Program-made: the position numbers and the translations under genes
Notes under the pieces: generated by a model
Told to the model about the DNA's origin: nothing
Seen by the model: the letters and a program-made list of their open reading frames with translations, nothing else
Databases searched by the model: none
DNA from: Bacteroidota bacterium
GTDB taxonomy: Bacteria; Bacteroidota; Bacteroidia; JABEUT01
Length of the DNA stretch: 64,000 bases
Assembly (NCBI GenBank): GCA_013289475.1
Contig: JABCZW010000005.1
Location: forward strand, 21,009-85,008
Direction of reading: 5' to 3'
Part shown: piece after piece, positions 63,801 through 64,000 of the stretch
How the letters are laid out: each line of letters starts with the position of its first letter
How positions within the stretch are numbered: the first letter of the stretch is position 1

Positions 63801-64000
63801 ACATGCATCTGCCGCTAGTCCGCCATGTGTACAAACCGGGCCGGCTAAGCCTACACTTGAAACAAGTCCATAATTAGTCTTATTCCTTTTTTGAAGTGTC
63901 TTTCCGTCATACATATAAAGCCAATTAGGGCTTGCTGCCATACCATTCATAGAAAGAGTATTGTCTGTAGAAGTAGTATTGGCAGGAGGCGTACCCACGT
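60876..64000 (-). CDS. Giant Ig-repeat surface protein E with CHU_C domain, 5' end beyond the right edge
   Basis: At least 1041 codons; the frame is open to the window edge, and a GTG at 63998 is not a believable start because it falls in the middle of a propeller-like head. That head ('MNGMAASPNWLYMYDGKTLQ', 'GGLAADACDQVYAGNG') and the following SprB-like repeat (TTCGLNNGSATANLSL) match the same part of the gene at 38289, so the missing N-terminus probably also has the DUF7948-like domain. Then come about nine repeats, mostly type 2, one SprB-like (YSYAWSSGQTTATASGLGAG). PKD ('SWHWTFGDGGTSAVSFPYHE') and CHU_C ('VPNVFTPNGDGQNDVFHVTA' to YVQLIGGGGTQ) end it. The C-terminal tail is a little longer than in its paralogues. 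Confidence 0.92.
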   Translation of the reverse strand, partial: VGTPPANTTSTDNTLSMNGMAASPNWLYMYDGKTLQKRNKTNYGLVSSVGLAGPVCTHGGLAADACDQVYAGNGTTLSIYNSALTNISNTGLPGTIYAVTLGLNSADVYVSGDGFVEDLLNPKAIATVSATPTNTTCGLNNGSATANLSLTCSIPGTISYSWSPGGQNTQTATNLATGTYTCTMSFGCGASYQAVVNIGASGPPVISVSPATICNGGNATLTASGVTSYAWSTGATTASINVTPGSTTTYTVNGSSGGCAASPQTAVVTVNPNPSVSINPSPASICPGGNVTLNGAGANTYVWSTGSAANSINVSPGSTTTYSVTGTDGNGCKGTNTVTVTVNPLPTISITPPSPGICPGGEVLLTGSGAVTYAWNTGQTTDTLTVGPASTTTYTLTGTDANGCSNNTTVTVNVGAVVVTASAAPPAVCSGSSTTITASGAANYSWSTGATTAVINVSPTVATTYSVIGSSGSCNSTATVTVNVNPTPTITASSISATVCPGDTTSAFANISGGTPSYSYAWSSGQTTATASGLGAGTYTVTVTDANTCASNSATVTINVNNIVVTASAANPNLCGGGSTVLTATGATNYTWSLSTGLTTTTYDTTTANPGTTVTYTVMGTTTGTCKDSATVVITVNPAPTITANAVDTSICTGGAGTSLNASGASTYVWSDGFSGTPDNVNPASSTTYTVTGTDVNGCIGTATVSIAVNPTPTVSITVSPLNDTVCPGQSVTITANSSAGSYAWSDGSTTSAVTFTPVTSPTTYSVVATSGACSSNASQTVYIYSPVALGMIPSDSMCSGGSVTIGALATGGKAAYNYVWTPASIGSGPGPFVVSPAVSSTYSCTVTDGCGTMATSSTQVVITPAATAAFTATPNPVPGGQFVSFIDNSVGAASWHWTFGDGGTSAVSFPYHEYDTAGTYLVTLYVRSANGCRDSVTDTIHVIELIYVPNVFTPNGDGQNDVFHVTAESIKKYSIEIFNRWGERVFTASSPNVDWDGRSEGGVKESDGIYYYIILATDFAGKNFKYDGYVQLIGGGGTQ

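Noticed and set aside
63996..63998. GTG start for the last gene at 63998
   Set aside because: The frame is open to the edge, and the sequence is in the middle of a head domain shared with the gene at 38289, so the gene is simply cut.

Overview
The window comes from a member of the Bacteroidota, most like the Chitinophagales/Sphingobacteriales side of the phylum. The evidence is internal. Many secreted proteins end in type A sorting domains of the type IX secretion system (T9SS). Five giant proteins end in the CHU_C (type B, gliding-motility-associated) sorting domain. Several upstream regions carry the phylum's TTTG / TAnnTTTG promoter boxes. Lipoprotein signals and TonB_C, KorAB and YCF48-type genes are also typical. 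The DNA is AT-rich. I see no tRNA, rRNA, CRISPR array or transposase. The left edge cuts a beta-propeller gene and the right edge cuts a giant adhesin gene.

Layout. 1-2560: two divergent secreted propeller-type genes and a secreted TonB C-terminal-domain protein. 2562-5972: a small phage-like lysogeny module. A leftward run of small genes, including a DUF1376-like replication-type protein, faces a rightward S24-family repressor across an AT-rich control region; there is no integrase or structural gene. 6006-21213: ordinary chromosomal genes. These are a seven-repeat secreted propeller, a PH-like membrane protein, a LysE exporter, an outer-membrane barrel, a GNAT acetyltransferase followed by a run of membrane and lipoprotein genes, a GH44 glycoside hydrolase, TPR proteins, a GT87-like glycosyltransferase, and the decayed tail of an ECF sigma factor gene. 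21228-25931: a leftward three-gene operon encoding a 2-oxoacid:ferredoxin oxidoreductase (KorA/KorB) and a GltD-like flavoprotein carrying extra ferredoxin clusters. 26166-31078: a TPR protein, a YCF48-like protein, a further T9SS cargo protein, and a secreted phospholipase D-like protein.

31262-64000 is about half the window and is given almost entirely to five consecutive leftward genes for giant surface proteins (2260, 2531, 1719, 3000 and more than 1040 residues). Each complete one has a signal peptide and its own N-terminal head, then tens of roughly 80-residue Ig-like repeats, one PKD domain and a C-terminal CHU_C domain. Three of the intervals between them hold strong hairpin terminators, so the genes are probably separate units. 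The set looks like a family that grew by duplication: the first and second genes share a collinear tail of about 3.25 kb, the third and fourth share similar tails, and the fourth contains nested internal duplications. They are probably exported by T9SS and act as adhesins or gliding/biofilm proteins, but no SprF/PorP partner gene lies in the window.

Short palindromic or tandem repeats recur in and between genes. Several sit in frame inside coding regions, and three T9SS sorting domains carry repeat DNA at the same loop. I found no clearly new defence or mobile system. The best leads are the adhesin array, the repeat insertions in sorting domains, the small phage switch and a coupled pair of uncharacterised lipoproteins.
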